This document shows, piece by piece, positions 15,257 to 22,777 of a DNA stretch of 38,691 nt. The DNA lies in the NCBI GenBank assembly GCA_002350845.1, contig DEFL01000064.1:7847-46537 (forward strand), written 5' to 3'. The notes under the pieces are model-generated. The model saw only the letters and a list, made by a program, of their open reading frames with translations. It was not told the origin of the DNA and searched no databases. The first letter of the stretch is position 1. Every line of letters starts with the position of its first letter. The translations under genes were made by a program, and so were the position numbers. The stretch comes from Christensenella sp. UBA2853. GTDB taxonomy: Bacteria; Bacillota; Clostridia; Christensenellales; Aristaeellaceae.

Positions 15257-16147
15257 ATGGCCATTTTTGTCACAGGGGACACCCACGGCAGCCACCAGCT
15301 GGGGCTGCACTCGGTGGACGGTTTCATGCACCGTCTGCGCACGGAAGCCTTTCCGGAGCAGAAAGAGATGAGCAAAGAGGATTTTGTCGTCATCTGCGGG
15401 GACTTCGGGGGCGTCTGGTCGACCAACCGGAAAAAGGTGCAGGAAAACGCGGAGGAGCGGCATGCGCTGGACTGGCTGGAGCATAAGCCGTTCACCACGC
15501 TGTTCGTTCCTGGGAATCATGAAAACTATGACCGCCTGACCGGGTGCCGGGACGAAAGGCTCCTGAACAGCTGGCTGTATGAAAGCATGCCGCCGGAGGA
15601 AAAGGAAAAGCTGCGGCAGGGATATCCGCGGAAGGAGTGGCACGGCGGCCATGTGCGCGTCATCCGGCCGTCTGTCCTGATGCTCGAGCGCGGGGAGATC
15701 TTTGAGATTGACGGGAAATCCTGCTTTGCCTTTGGCGGAGCGCGGAGCCATGATATCATGGACGGTATCCTGAACCCCGCGGATTACCCGGACGAGCAGA
15801 GCTTTCGGAAGGTCTACGCCCAGCGCCGCGGAGGGATGATCCGGGTCAGCGGCGTTTCGTGGTGGGCACAGGAGATGCCCACAGAGGAGGAAATGGAATA
15901 CGGCAGGCAGAACATCCGGGCCTTCATGGAAACGCATGACCGGATTGATCTGATCTTCACGCATGATGCGCCGTCCTCGCACAGAATCTATCTGGGGTAT
16001 CCGGACACGGATGAACTGAACCGGTATCTGGAATCACTCCGGGATGAGATGGAGTACGGGAAATGGTTCTACGGCCACCTCCATGACAACCGCATGGTGT
16101 TTGAAAACAATATTCTGCTCTATGAGCAGATCATCCGCGTGAATTGA
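15257..16147 (+). CDS. calcineurin-like metallophosphoesterase
   Basis: 296 residues. The metal-binding motifs are in order: GDTHGS (residues 7-12), GDFGGVW (about 49), GNHENYD (about 82), HDAPSSH (about 236) and GHLHDN (about 275). They define a two-metal phosphoesterase acting on phosphomono- or diesters. The GDFGG block lacks the usual second Asp of GDxxD; Gly or a nearby residue replaces it. I choose ATG 15257 with agagg upstream; the frame is open from 15062 without better support. It is cytoplasmic, and the target is unknown. It begins a three-gene unit with DUF503 (15 bases on) and an alpha/beta hydrolase. Confidence 0.88.
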   Translation: MAIFVTGDTHGSHQLGLHSVDGFMHRLRTEAFPEQKEMSKEDFVVICGDFGGVWSTNRKKVQENAEERHALDWLEHKPFTTLFVPGNHENYDRLTGCRDERLLNSWLYESMPPEEKEKLRQGYPRKEWHGGHVRVIRPSVLMLERGEIFEIDGKSCFAFGGARSHDIMDGILNPADYPDEQSFRKVYAQRRGGMIRVSGVSWWAQEMPTEEEMEYGRQNIRAFMETHDRIDLIFTHDAPSSHRIYLGYPDTDELNRYLESLRDEMEYGKWFYGHLHDNRMVFENNILLYEQIIRVN

Positions 16148-16162
16148 GGGAGGGAAGCGGTG

Positions 16163-16444
16163 ATGCAGATTGCGGCCATGACCTTCCGGCTGCATGCGCC
16201 ATGGGTGCACAGCCTGAAGGAAAAGCGAATGATTGTACAGAGTCTGATTACCCGCCTGCAGTCCCGTCTGCACGTCTCCGCGGCTGAGATTGAGGAGCAG
16301 GACACGCATCAGATCATTGTGATCGGGGTTGCCGCGGTGGTTCCGCATCAGGCGATGGCGGACCGGGTGATGGAAACCGTTTCCCGGTTTGTGGAGGAAA
16401 ACTGCGACGCGGAAATCCTTGAGGAGACCGCGGAAGTGCGGTAA
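16163..16444 (+). CDS. DUF503 family protein (YlxP-like)
   Basis: 93 residues. The family pattern is clear: a first strand IAAMTFRLHAPWVHSLKEKR, then IVQSLITRLQSRLHVSAAEI, and a second half with QIIVIGVAAVV and a final acidic strand. DUF503 proteins are ferredoxin-like small proteins often encoded beside infB and rbfA. Here the gene is instead between a metallophosphoesterase and a hydrolase. GTG 16160 directly before the ATG is an alternative start; gggagggaag is the ribosome binding site. The function is unknown. Confidence 0.85.
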   Translation: MQIAAMTFRLHAPWVHSLKEKRMIVQSLITRLQSRLHVSAAEIEEQDTHQIIVIGVAAVVPHQAMADRVMETVSRFVEENCDAEILEETAEVR

Positions 16445-16460
16445 TACAGGAGGAAACAGC

Positions 16461-17255
16461 ATGAAAAACGGCACGGTGCCGATCGGCACGACAGCGATGC
16501 AGTATGTCTCCTTTGGCACAGGGGCGAAGACCGCGGTGGTTCTTCCGGGGCTTTCGGACGGGCTGGCCACCGTGGGCGGGAAAGCGCTGATCCTCTCCAT
16601 GCCCTACAGGAAATATCTGGGTGAGTACACGGTTTACCTTTTCAGCCGGAAAAATGAGATGCCGGACGGATATTCCATGGAGGAGATGGCGGACGACCAG
16701 GCGCAGGCCATGCGCACCCTCGGCATTGATTCGGCGTACGTGCTGGGCGTCTCCCAGGGCGGGATGATCGCCCAGCTCCTCGCGGCCCGGCATCCGGAGA
16801 TGGTCACAAAACTGGTGCCTGCGGTCACCTCCTCCTTCGCGAATCCGGTGGTGACGCAGGTGATTTCAGGCTGGATGGAAATGGCAGAGCGCGGGGATCA
16901 TCTGGCCCTGATGACGGATACCGCGGAAAAGATGTATTCCGAAACGTATCTGCAGAAGAACAGACGGTATCTTCCGGTGCTCGCGCGCTTCACAAAGCCG
17001 GACAGTTATGACCGCTTCCTGATCAATGCCCGCGCGATCCTGAACTTTGACGCGCGCCGTGTTCTGCCCGATATCCACTGCCCGACCCTGATCATCGCGG
17101 GAAGCGAAGATATTACGGTTGGCAGGGAGGCGGCGGGGGAACTGCACGAGGCCATAGCGCACAGTGAACTCTTTGTATACGAGGGTCTCGGGCATGGACT
17201 GTTTGAGGAGGCAAAGGATTTCTACGAGCGCGTGTTTGCGTTCTTCAGCCGCTGA
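16461..17255 (+). CDS. alpha/beta hydrolase
   Basis: 264 residues with an alpha/beta hydrolase fold. The nucleophile elbow is GVSQGG (Ser about residue 97). The acid is the Asp in IIAGSEDITVG (about residue 217), and the His is in EGLGHGLFEE (about residue 247), completing the triad. An oxyanion-type loop is likely near VVLPGLSDGL. ATG 16461 is preceded by aggagg. There is no signal peptide, so it is cytoplasmic. Family members are esterases, lipases or C-C hydrolases; the substrate cannot be assigned. It ends the phosphoesterase-DUF503-hydrolase unit. Confidence 0.9.
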   Translation: MKNGTVPIGTTAMQYVSFGTGAKTAVVLPGLSDGLATVGGKALILSMPYRKYLGEYTVYLFSRKNEMPDGYSMEEMADDQAQAMRTLGIDSAYVLGVSQGGMIAQLLAARHPEMVTKLVPAVTSSFANPVVTQVISGWMEMAERGDHLALMTDTAEKMYSETYLQKNRRYLPVLARFTKPDSYDRFLINARAILNFDARRVLPDIHCPTLIIAGSEDITVGREAAGELHEAIAHSELFVYEGLGHGLFEEAKDFYERVFAFFSR

Positions 17256-17374
17256 GGGCGGGCAGGAATTCATGGAATAAAAAAGAAATGTACAAAGCAG
17301 AAAGAGGCACAGGCTGCCTGTGCGGTGCGGAAAAATCAACAGACCATCAGGATGGATACAGGGAGGATGCACAG

Positions 17375-18385
17375 ATGGAACGGTTGATCCTTGGCTATGT
17401 AACAGACGGTTCGCTTGAAACCGTGACGGCGGAGGACGCAGTACGGCTCACCCACATCAACCTGGCGTTCGGCGTGATCCGGGACGGGCTCCTGGATATG
17501 AGCCACATGCCGCATATCGGGGAAGTGGACCGGATCCGGAAGATGAACCCGAAGCTGAAGTTTGTGCTTTCGGTCGGAGGCTGGGGCGCAGGCGGTTTTT
17601 CCCTCATGTCCCGCACGGAGGAGGGACGGAAGGCGTTTGCTGCGTCCTGTCTTGAAGTTGTGGAGAAGCACGGACTGGACGGCATTGACATCGATTGGGA
17701 GTATCCCTGCGACAATTCCGCCGGCATTGACTGCGACCCGTCAGACCGGGAAAACTACACGCACCTTCTTCAGGCCCTGCGCGATGCGCTCGGCGCGGAC
17801 CGCATTGTGTCCATCGCGGCCGGAGCAGGCAATTACTTCATTGAGGGCACGGAAATGGAAAAGGTTGCGGCCATCTGCAATTATGTGCAGCTGATGACCT
17901 ACGATATGCGCAGCGGCTTCCAGATGGAAGCGGGGCATCACACGAACCTGTTCACTTCCTCCGGCGACCGCCTGAACGGCTCGGTGAAGTCGAGTGTCGA
18001 CGCATTCCATGCGGCGGGCGTACCCAAAGAGAAGATCGTGATCGGCGCCGCCTTCTATTCCCGCCGGTGGGACGGACTCCCCGATGTCAATCACGGGCTG
18101 TTCCAGATGGCCGAAACCGTCGGGCAGTACGGCGCGGGGTATACCAGGCTCACCGAGGAATTCATCAACAAAAACGGGTTTGTCCGCTACTGGGACGATG
18201 AGGCGAAGGCGCCTTTCCTCTTCAACGGGAGCAGCCTCATCAGCTATGACGATCCCGAATCCATCCGCCTCAAATGCGAGTACCTGAAAGCGGAAGGCCT
18301 GAAGGGAATCATGTACTGGGATCACGGCAGTGACCCGTCCCGCGCGCTGCTGGGGAGCATGTGGACCGCGATCCATAAGGCATAA
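17375..18385 (+). CDS. glycoside hydrolase family 18 (chitinase-like), no signal peptide
   Basis: 336 residues, starting MERLILGYVTDGSLETVTAE. The catalytic motif DGIDIDWEYP (about residues 105-114) supplies the DxxDxDxE acid Glu. Preceding LSVGGWGAGGFS and following LMTYDMRSGF are the other GH18 barrel strands, and MYWDHGSDPSRAL closes the barrel with the substrate-binding Trp. Family members cleave chitin or GlcNAc-linked glycans by substrate assistance. No signal peptide is present and no chitin-binding domain is attached, so this is likely an intracellular enzyme for imported oligosaccharides. The start ATG follows gggagg. It is followed by a UUCG-loop terminator. Confidence 0.92.
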   Translation: MERLILGYVTDGSLETVTAEDAVRLTHINLAFGVIRDGLLDMSHMPHIGEVDRIRKMNPKLKFVLSVGGWGAGGFSLMSRTEEGRKAFAASCLEVVEKHGLDGIDIDWEYPCDNSAGIDCDPSDRENYTHLLQALRDALGADRIVSIAAGAGNYFIEGTEMEKVAAICNYVQLMTYDMRSGFQMEAGHHTNLFTSSGDRLNGSVKSSVDAFHAAGVPKEKIVIGAAFYSRRWDGLPDVNHGLFQMAETVGQYGAGYTRLTEEFINKNGFVRYWDDEAKAPFLFNGSSLISYDDPESIRLKCEYLKAEGLKGIMYWDHGSDPSRALLGSMWTAIHKA

Positions 18386-18413
18386 GCAGAGGAACAATCA
18401 CCAGGATGCATGT

Positions 18414-18438
18414 CCGGGGCTTCGGCTCCGGGCTTTTT
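18414..18438 (+). terminator. terminator of the GH18 gene
   Basis: CCGGGGC (18414-18420), loop ttcg, GCTCCGG (18425-18431), then GCTTTTTT. A compact UUCG-loop terminator. Confidence 0.85.
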
Positions 18439-18570
18439 TCTGTGCGCAGGAAGGACTCAGAAAAACCGTACAAGGTAAGATTCGGCTGAGTCATTGACAG
18501 CGGCATATCGGATGAATACAATGGCGGAAAGGTAAGGATTCCGTTGCTAAAGCAGAATCCGAACCTGTAA

Positions 18571-18836
18571 GACGGGCATTGAGGATGCCGGAATGAAGGG
18601 CATCCTGGAAGACACCTGTGCGTCAGGGAAAAAGACCAGTTTCTCGGCACGCTCAATGCCGGGCATCCCGGCGGCATGCTGCCCCTGACGAAAAAAGAAA
18701 AGGAGACGCTGCATCACGCAGATCTCCCGGACAATCTGTATATCGCAGACGCGACACTTCTGCCGCGGTCCATGGGCAACCCGCCCATGCTCACACCATC
18801 ATGGCACTGGCCAAAAAGATCGCTGCCATCGTCTGA
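18571..18836 (+). pseudogene. C-terminal remnant of a GMC-type FAD oxidoreductase
   Basis: One frame encodes DQFLGTLNAGHPGG, then LHHADLPDNLYIADATLLPR and SMGNPPMLT, the C-terminal signature of GMC-family oxidoreductases. After MLT the sense shifts to another frame that gives TIMALAKKIAAIV and a stop at 18834-18836; a two-base CA duplication explains the shift. Upstream, at about 18571-18620, short pieces such as GMKGILEDT lie in a third frame. The FAD-binding N-terminus is missing. The gene is dead. No other gene is seen in 18439-18570. Confidence 0.7.
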
Positions 18837-18866
18837 GACGCAGAGAGTTCATCATGAAGGCAAAAC

Positions 18867-18902
18867 ATACAGCCGGCTGCACCGCAATGCAGCCGGCTGT
18901 AT
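18867..18902. terminator. bidirectional hairpin between two pseudogenes
   Basis: A 14-bp perfect stem, 18867-18880 with 18889-18902, around CAGCCGGCTGC, followed by ATTCTTTT on the plus strand side. It could end transcription from both sides. Confidence 0.7.
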
Positions 18903-18906
18903 TCTT

Positions 18907-19013
18907 TTACTCGAGCGTCTTGAGCATCTGTTTTGCGTTGTCCTTCGGCTTGACTTTTCCTATTGCGCCGACAATGACGCCTCTTTCATCCATCAGATAC
19001 AAAAGTGCGGGAG
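18907..19013 (-). pseudogene. C-terminal remnant of a thioredoxin-like protein
   Basis: The minus frame from about 19011 to a TAA at 18907-18909 encodes 34 residues: PALLYLMDERGVIVGAIGKV then KPKDNAKQMLKTLE. This is the last strand and helix of a redoxin or TlpA-type thioredoxin fold, with the cis-Pro before ALLYL. The CxxC active site and the whole N-terminal half are gone. It lies next to the GMC remnant, so two genes have decayed in the same 500-base stretch. Confidence 0.6.
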
Positions 19014-19059
19014 GATGTTTCTTTTACGGAAGGAATACAGGCCTGCATCTGAGCCGGGA

Positions 19060-20097
19060 TCAGAAACATTTTTCCCTGCGCTCTTTTCTGCACTGCTCAA
19101 TGTGCCCGCACCGGTAGCACAGCTCATTGTCACAGATGCCGTCTTTTTCAAAGTACGACAGGATGTTGTTGACCGTTGTTTCCGCAATGTTGTCCAGGGC
19201 CTCCTCGGTCAGGAATCCCTGATGCGAGGTGACGATGACATTGGGCATGGAAATCAGACGGGAAAGCAGATCATCATTGAGTATGTGACCGGAGCGGTCT
19301 TCGAAGAAAACGTCCGCTTCCTCCTCGTAGACATCCAGGCAGGCCGCGCCGATCTTCCGGGCCTTGATGCCTTCCAGGAGCGCTTCAGTATCGATCAGGC
19401 CGCCGCGGGACGTGTTGACAATGACCACGCCTTTTTTCATCTTTTCAATGGCGGCAGCGTCAATCATGTGTCTGGTCTCATCTGTCAGCGGGCAGTGGAG
19501 GGAAATCACGTCGCTGCGGGCAAACAGCTCGTCCAGCGTTACATAGTCAATGCCGCTGTCCGGCGCGGGAAAACGGTCATAGGCAATGACTTTCATGCCA
19601 AACCCGCGGCAGATATCGATGAAGATCCTGCCGATTTTTCCTGTGCCGATGACGCCGACGGTTTTTCCGTGAAAGTCAAATCCGGTGAGACCGTTCAGGG
19701 AAAAGTTGAATTCCCGCGTCCGGTTATACGCCTTGTGGATGCGCCGCACGGACGTAAGCAGCAGGGCGATGGCATGCTCGGCTACGGCATAGGGCGAATA
19801 GGCGGGAACATGCACGACATGGATTTTGCCGAATGCGGCCCGGACATCCACGTTGTTGTACCCGGCACAGCGCAGCGCAATCAGGCGGACGCCGCACTGA
19901 TGCAGTTTTTCAATGACAGCAGCATTCACCGTGTCATTGACGAATACGCAGACGGCGTCGCAGCCTCTGGCCAGCTCTGCGGTATCCTCATTCAGCTTGG
20001 TCTCCAGAAATCTGAAGCGGATGTCGTGTTCTCTTCCGCAGCGCTCAAAGGAAGGCAGGTCATACGCCTTTGCGTCAAAAAAGGCAACCTGGATCAT
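19060..20097 (-). CDS. D-lactate dehydrogenase-like 2-hydroxyacid dehydrogenase with Cys-rich tail
   Basis: 345 residues from ATG 20097, with ggaggtgg upstream. It has the D-isomer-specific 2-hydroxyacid dehydrogenase layout: catalytic domain, Rossmann NAD-binding motif GVIGTGKIGR (about residues 147-156), catalytic Arg in NTSRGGLIDTEAL, Glu in LDVYEEE, and His in TSHQGFLTEEA. It reduces pyruvate to D-lactate or acts on a related 2-keto acid with NADH. Unusually, after about residue 320 there is a tail with five cysteines (CDNELCYRCGHIEQC and a final KCF) that could bind a metal. The gene lies 37 bases after the ferredoxin gene in the same direction, so they may be co-transcribed under the Crp/Fnr-type operator. 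Confidence 0.88.
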   Translation of the reverse strand: MIQVAFFDAKAYDLPSFERCGREHDIRFRFLETKLNEDTAELARGCDAVCVFVNDTVNAAVIEKLHQCGVRLIALRCAGYNNVDVRAAFGKIHVVHVPAYSPYAVAEHAIALLLTSVRRIHKAYNRTREFNFSLNGLTGFDFHGKTVGVIGTGKIGRIFIDICRGFGMKVIAYDRFPAPDSGIDYVTLDELFARSDVISLHCPLTDETRHMIDAAAIEKMKKGVVIVNTSRGGLIDTEALLEGIKARKIGAACLDVYEEEADVFFEDRSGHILNDDLLSRLISMPNVIVTSHQGFLTEEALDNIAETTVNNILSYFEKDGICDNELCYRCGHIEQCRKERREKCF

Positions 20098-20134
20098 GTT
20101 TCCACCTCCTGTAGTGTCCTTCAGACAGGGTCTG

Positions 20135-20839
20135 TCAATCGATGATGTGTCCGTCGCAGGAGATCGTGACGACCTGCCAGGGAATAAAACGGCCGCTTTG
20201 CTGCAGCGCGTTCTGGGCTGCCCGCTGAAGCCCGCCGCAGCAGGGGACTTCCATGCGGACAATCGTCACGCTCCGGATGTCGTTGTCCCGGATGATCGCG
20301 GTCAGCTTGTCTGTGTAATCCACATCGTCAAGCTTGGGGCACCCGATGAGTGTCACTCTGCCGCGCATGAAATCCTCATGCATGGCAGCATAGGCATACG
20401 CGGTGCAGTCGGCGGCGATCAGCAGTTTCGCGCCGTCAAAAAACGGGGCGCGGGTCGGAACCAGTTTGATCTGGCAGGGCCACTGGGCCAGGCGGGACAC
20501 GGGTTTTCCGGATGCTGCAGGTGCCGGCAACGGCTCCTGCTGAGTGAACTGCCGCATTCTGGATCCGGGACAGCCGCCCTGGTGCATCGACTTCATCTTT
20601 TTGGCTTCATGGGCTTTTTTCACTGCAGCTGCATCATACTCAGGGGCTTCCCGCTCCTCAAAGGTAATGGCTCCGGCGGGGCATGCCGGGAGGCAGTCGC
20701 CGAAACCGTCGCAGAAGTTTTCCCGCACCAGCTTGGCCTTCCCGTTGACCATATCAATTGCGCCTTCATGGCAGGCGGACGCGCACAGTCCGCAGCCGGT
20801 GCATTTTTCCTCATCAATGTGAATGATCTTTCGAATCAT
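20135..20839 (-). CDS. ferredoxin with two 4Fe-4S motifs and a C-terminal domain
   Basis: 234 residues from ATG 20839, with gaggtgtc upstream. Residues about 12-60 hold the ferredoxin domain: CTGCGLCASACHEGAI supplies one CxxCxxCxxxC cluster, and CDGFGDCLPACPAGAI the other, which has an altered first spacing. The remaining 150 residues have LLIAADCTAYAYAAMHEDFM, TLIGCPKLDDVDY and a MEVPCCGGLQRA stretch with paired cysteines, suggesting another metal or redox site. Related proteins are encoded next to a Crp/Fnr regulator and the hybrid cluster protein in anaerobes; hcp is not in this window. It is divergent from the regulator at 20944, over a palindrome. Confidence 0.88.
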   Translation of the reverse strand: MIRKIIHIDEEKCTGCGLCASACHEGAIDMVNGKAKLVRENFCDGFGDCLPACPAGAITFEEREAPEYDAAAVKKAHEAKKMKSMHQGGCPGSRMRQFTQQEPLPAPAASGKPVSRLAQWPCQIKLVPTRAPFFDGAKLLIAADCTAYAYAAMHEDFMRGRVTLIGCPKLDDVDYTDKLTAIIRDNDIRSVTIVRMEVPCCGGLQRAAQNALQQSGRFIPWQVVTISCDGHIID

Positions 20840-20894
20840 GTCAGACACCTCCTTGTGGGTTCGGGTATATTGTAGTATGATCGCCATGGAAAGT

Positions 20895-20912
20895 ATGTGG
20901 TTATAACCACAT
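20895..20912. promoter_or_regulatory. perfect 18-bp palindrome, probable Crp/Fnr-type operator
   Basis: ATGTGGTTATAACCACAT is exactly self-complementary. It lies between the divergent ferredoxin start (20839) and the Crp/Fnr start (20944). Regulators of this family bind about 16-18 bp palindromes, so the neighbouring protein is the likely ligand. Confidence 0.75.
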
Positions 20913-20943
20913 TTTTGCAAAAAAAGGAGCAGGAGAAAAACGT

Positions 20944-21612
20944 ATGGAACCCAGCCAGGTGAAACAATCCATGCTTTTTCATGGCATGGAGGAAGCGGAA
21001 ATCCGGGAGGCCCTGCAAAGGCTGCAGGCGCGGGAAAAACGATTTGGAAAAGGCGAGGTGCTCCTGCGTGCCGGAGAAGTGACAGATCAGCTGGGGCTTG
21101 TTGCCGAGGGCAGCGTGACCATCGAGAGCAATGATGCCTGGGGCAACCGCACGATCATCAGCCATGTGGGGCGTGGCCAGGTGTTCGCGGAATCCTACGC
21201 GATGCTGGACCATGAGCCGCTGCTGGTGGATGTGACGGCCAACGAAGACTGCCGCATTCTCTTCCTCAGGAACTGCGGGGTTCAGACCCTGACCGGCCTT
21301 CGGGAAGCCTGGGCGATGAAGGTGGTCGCGAACCTGCTGACCATTTCTGCGCACAAGAACCTGACACTTTCAGGACGAAGTTTCCATACCGCGCCGAAGA
21401 CCATCCGCGGCCGGGTGATGTCCTATCTCAACTCCGTGTCGCTGCAGACACATGCAAGGGCCTTCGATATCCCCTTCGACCGCCAGCAGCTGGCGGACTA
21501 TCTGAATGTGGAGCGCAGTGCCCTGTCCAAGGAGCTTGGCAAAATGGAGAGGGACGCCCTGATTGAGTGCAGAAAGAACCATTTCACCATTCTTTTGTCT
21601 GATCCGGACTGA
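20944..21612 (+). CDS. Crp/Fnr-family transcriptional regulator
   Basis: 222 residues. The N-terminal cNMP-binding beta-roll spans about 10-130 (FGKGEVLLRAGEVTDQ, then GSVTIESNDAWGNRTII). The dimer helix follows, then a HTH_Crp-type winged helix with FDRQQLADYLNVERSALSKE (about 176-195). The N-terminal part lacks the oxygen-sensing cysteine cluster of Fnr, so the signal is probably not a 4Fe-4S cluster bound there; heme, nitric oxide or another effector is possible, as in HcpR-like proteins. It likely controls the divergent ferredoxin-dehydrogenase genes through the palindrome at 20895. The start ATG follows aggagcaggag. Confidence 0.9.
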   Translation: MEPSQVKQSMLFHGMEEAEIREALQRLQAREKRFGKGEVLLRAGEVTDQLGLVAEGSVTIESNDAWGNRTIISHVGRGQVFAESYAMLDHEPLLVDVTANEDCRILFLRNCGVQTLTGLREAWAMKVVANLLTISAHKNLTLSGRSFHTAPKTIRGRVMSYLNSVSLQTHARAFDIPFDRQQLADYLNVERSALSKELGKMERDALIECRKNHFTILLSDPD

Positions 21613-21640
21613 TTCACTGTCACTGCATGGAAGTCAGAAA

Positions 21641-21666
21641 AAGGAGCACCCATCGCGGTGCTCCTT
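21641..21666 (-). terminator. terminator of the secreted-protein gene at 21682
   Basis: AAGGAGCACC (21641-21650) and GGTGCTCCTT (21657-21666) form a perfect 10-bp stem. On the minus strand it is followed by TTTTT. Between genes on opposite strands it may also affect the Crp/Fnr transcript. Confidence 0.8.
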
Positions 21667-21681
21667 ACTCTGACTGTTTTT

Positions 21682-22302
21682 TTACTGCGCTACATCGAAA
21701 TCCTGATGAATGCGTACAATTTCCATATTGTCGTTGAGTTCGATCAGGGTGGCGTAGAAGTCAAAACCGATGCTGTTCTCTTCTTTTTCAGCCTTGACCT
21801 TCAGAATGTTCTCCAGGCCGCTAGTGACGACAGCATCCTGTGCGTCGGGATCGGAATTGTCCTCAAAGAAGATCCCCTGGGCGACAGGCAGATCCAGCAC
21901 GGCGAAAGCGTGCATATAGCGCCTGTCGTCATCGGTGCTCTGGGCGATCATATCGTCATCGCCGAGCTGGATAAAGACGATTTCGTATCCGTCTTCCGTG
22001 ACGACCTTGATGTCGCCATATTCGTCTTCCGTCTTTTCCTTCACCTTGTAGACACGGCCGCCGGCCAGCAGGGTGTCTCCAACTGCCAGCTGTTCGACTT
22101 TCTCGATATCAAAGCAGTCATCTTCAAACAGGGTGACGCGGAAGGTGCCGTTCTGCTCGTCATATGCGCCGACGGTGGCGTTGACCACGGTTCCGGAGAG
22201 ACGCTCAAATTCTGTATTGTCCGGTTCAAGGGTCTTTGCGCAGGCAAGGGAAACAGAGAGAAGCATCATCATTGCAAGGACAAGGGAAATCAGTTTTTTC
22301 AT
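21682..22302 (-). CDS. secreted beta-rich protein A
   Basis: 206 residues from ATG 22302, with ggaggaa upstream. The signal peptide MKKLISLVLAMMMLLSVSLA is followed by an acidic mature protein. Residues about 30-115 read as a small beta-barrel: LSGTVVNATVGAYDEQNGTF, TLFEDDCFDIEKVEQL, VGDTLLAGGRVYKVKEK. The remainder includes IGFDFYATLIELNDNMEIV. It is a likely distant paralogue of the protein at 27370-28002, which shares the TLxE...VxxIxxGDxxxxDG arrangement. Both genes carry the nine-copy promoter motif. No catalytic motif is seen, so an envelope-binding or regulatory role is a guess. Confidence 0.75.
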   Translation of the reverse strand: MKKLISLVLAMMMLLSVSLACAKTLEPDNTEFERLSGTVVNATVGAYDEQNGTFRVTLFEDDCFDIEKVEQLAVGDTLLAGGRVYKVKEKTEDEYGDIKVVTEDGYEIVFIQLGDDDMIAQSTDDDRRYMHAFAVLDLPVAQGIFFEDNSDPDAQDAVVTSGLENILKVKAEKEENSIGFDFYATLIELNDNMEIVRIHQDFDVAQ

Positions 22303-22392
22303 GGGTTATTCCTCCATTTTTCTTTCATCTATGGGGCACACGCCGGGCTGGCTGAGAACCCGGTCTGTGCGGTCGTTTTGGTGTTCCCGATA

Positions 22393-22422
22393 GTTGATAC
22401 GTCAGAAACTACAGAATGTCAA
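22393..22422 (-). promoter_or_regulatory. shared promoter motif, copy 3 (minus strand)
   Basis: On the minus strand, TTGACA (22422-22417), 15 bases, CGTATCAAC (22401-22393), upstream of the gene ending at 21682. Here the first block is the sigma-A consensus. A hairpin with CCGGG/CCCGG arms (22359-22363 and 22343-22347) lies in the leader. Confidence 0.75.
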
Positions 22423-22440
22423 CGAACTGAAAGAAGAAAA

Positions 22441-22474
22441 GCCTCCCGAAACGTTCGAAAGATGTTCGGGAGGC
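22441..22474 (-). terminator. terminator of the 22502-24339 gene run
   Basis: On the minus strand, GCCTCCCGAA (22474-22465) pairs with TTCGGGAGGC (22450-22441), followed by TTTTCTTC. It ends the run of genes from the methyltransferase to the metal-binding protein. Confidence 0.8.
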
Positions 22475-22501
22475 ACAGGGGATTCCAGGGGGATCAGGAT
22501 C

Positions 22502-22765
22502 TTAAGAGCGTTTCAGCCAGGAGGAAAACAGGCCTTTCTTTTCCACGGTTTCTTCCCGGGCGGAGACGAAGGTGTACCCGGTGGCCTGGATGGTCTGTTT
22601 CAGCTTTTCCATGTCCAGCGGCGCATCGGAGAGGATGACGGTCTCTTCCTTTGATCGGGAAGACGTCACTTTCCTCACCGGGAAGGCTGCACGGACGGCG
22701 TCATTGATATGCGCTTCGCACATGCTGCACATCATGCCGGAAATATTCAGTGTGGTTTGAATCAT
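22502..22765 (-). CDS. heavy-metal-associated (HMA) domain protein
   Basis: 87 residues. The motif GMMCSMCEAHI (residues about 10-20) is the CxxC metal site of the HMA/CopZ fold, with strand LDMEKLKQTIQATGYTFVS. The protein would carry copper or a similar thiophilic metal in the cytoplasm, as a chaperone. Its short basic C-terminus is unusual for CopZ. It lies 12 bases after the MBL-fold gene and seems to be the last gene of that run. No copper transporter is visible in this window. Confidence 0.88.
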   Translation of the reverse strand: MIQTTLNISGMMCSMCEAHINDAVRAAFPVRKVTSSRSKEETVILSDAPLDMEKLKQTIQATGYTFVSAREETVEKKGLFSSWLKRS

Positions 22766-22777
22766 GGGAATCCTCCT

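Noticed and set aside
18676..20145. 489-residue plus-strand open frame across the GMC remnant and the dehydrogenase gene
   Set aside because: Only its first part has GMC-like sense; the rest is antisense to the D-lactate dehydrogenase-like gene.
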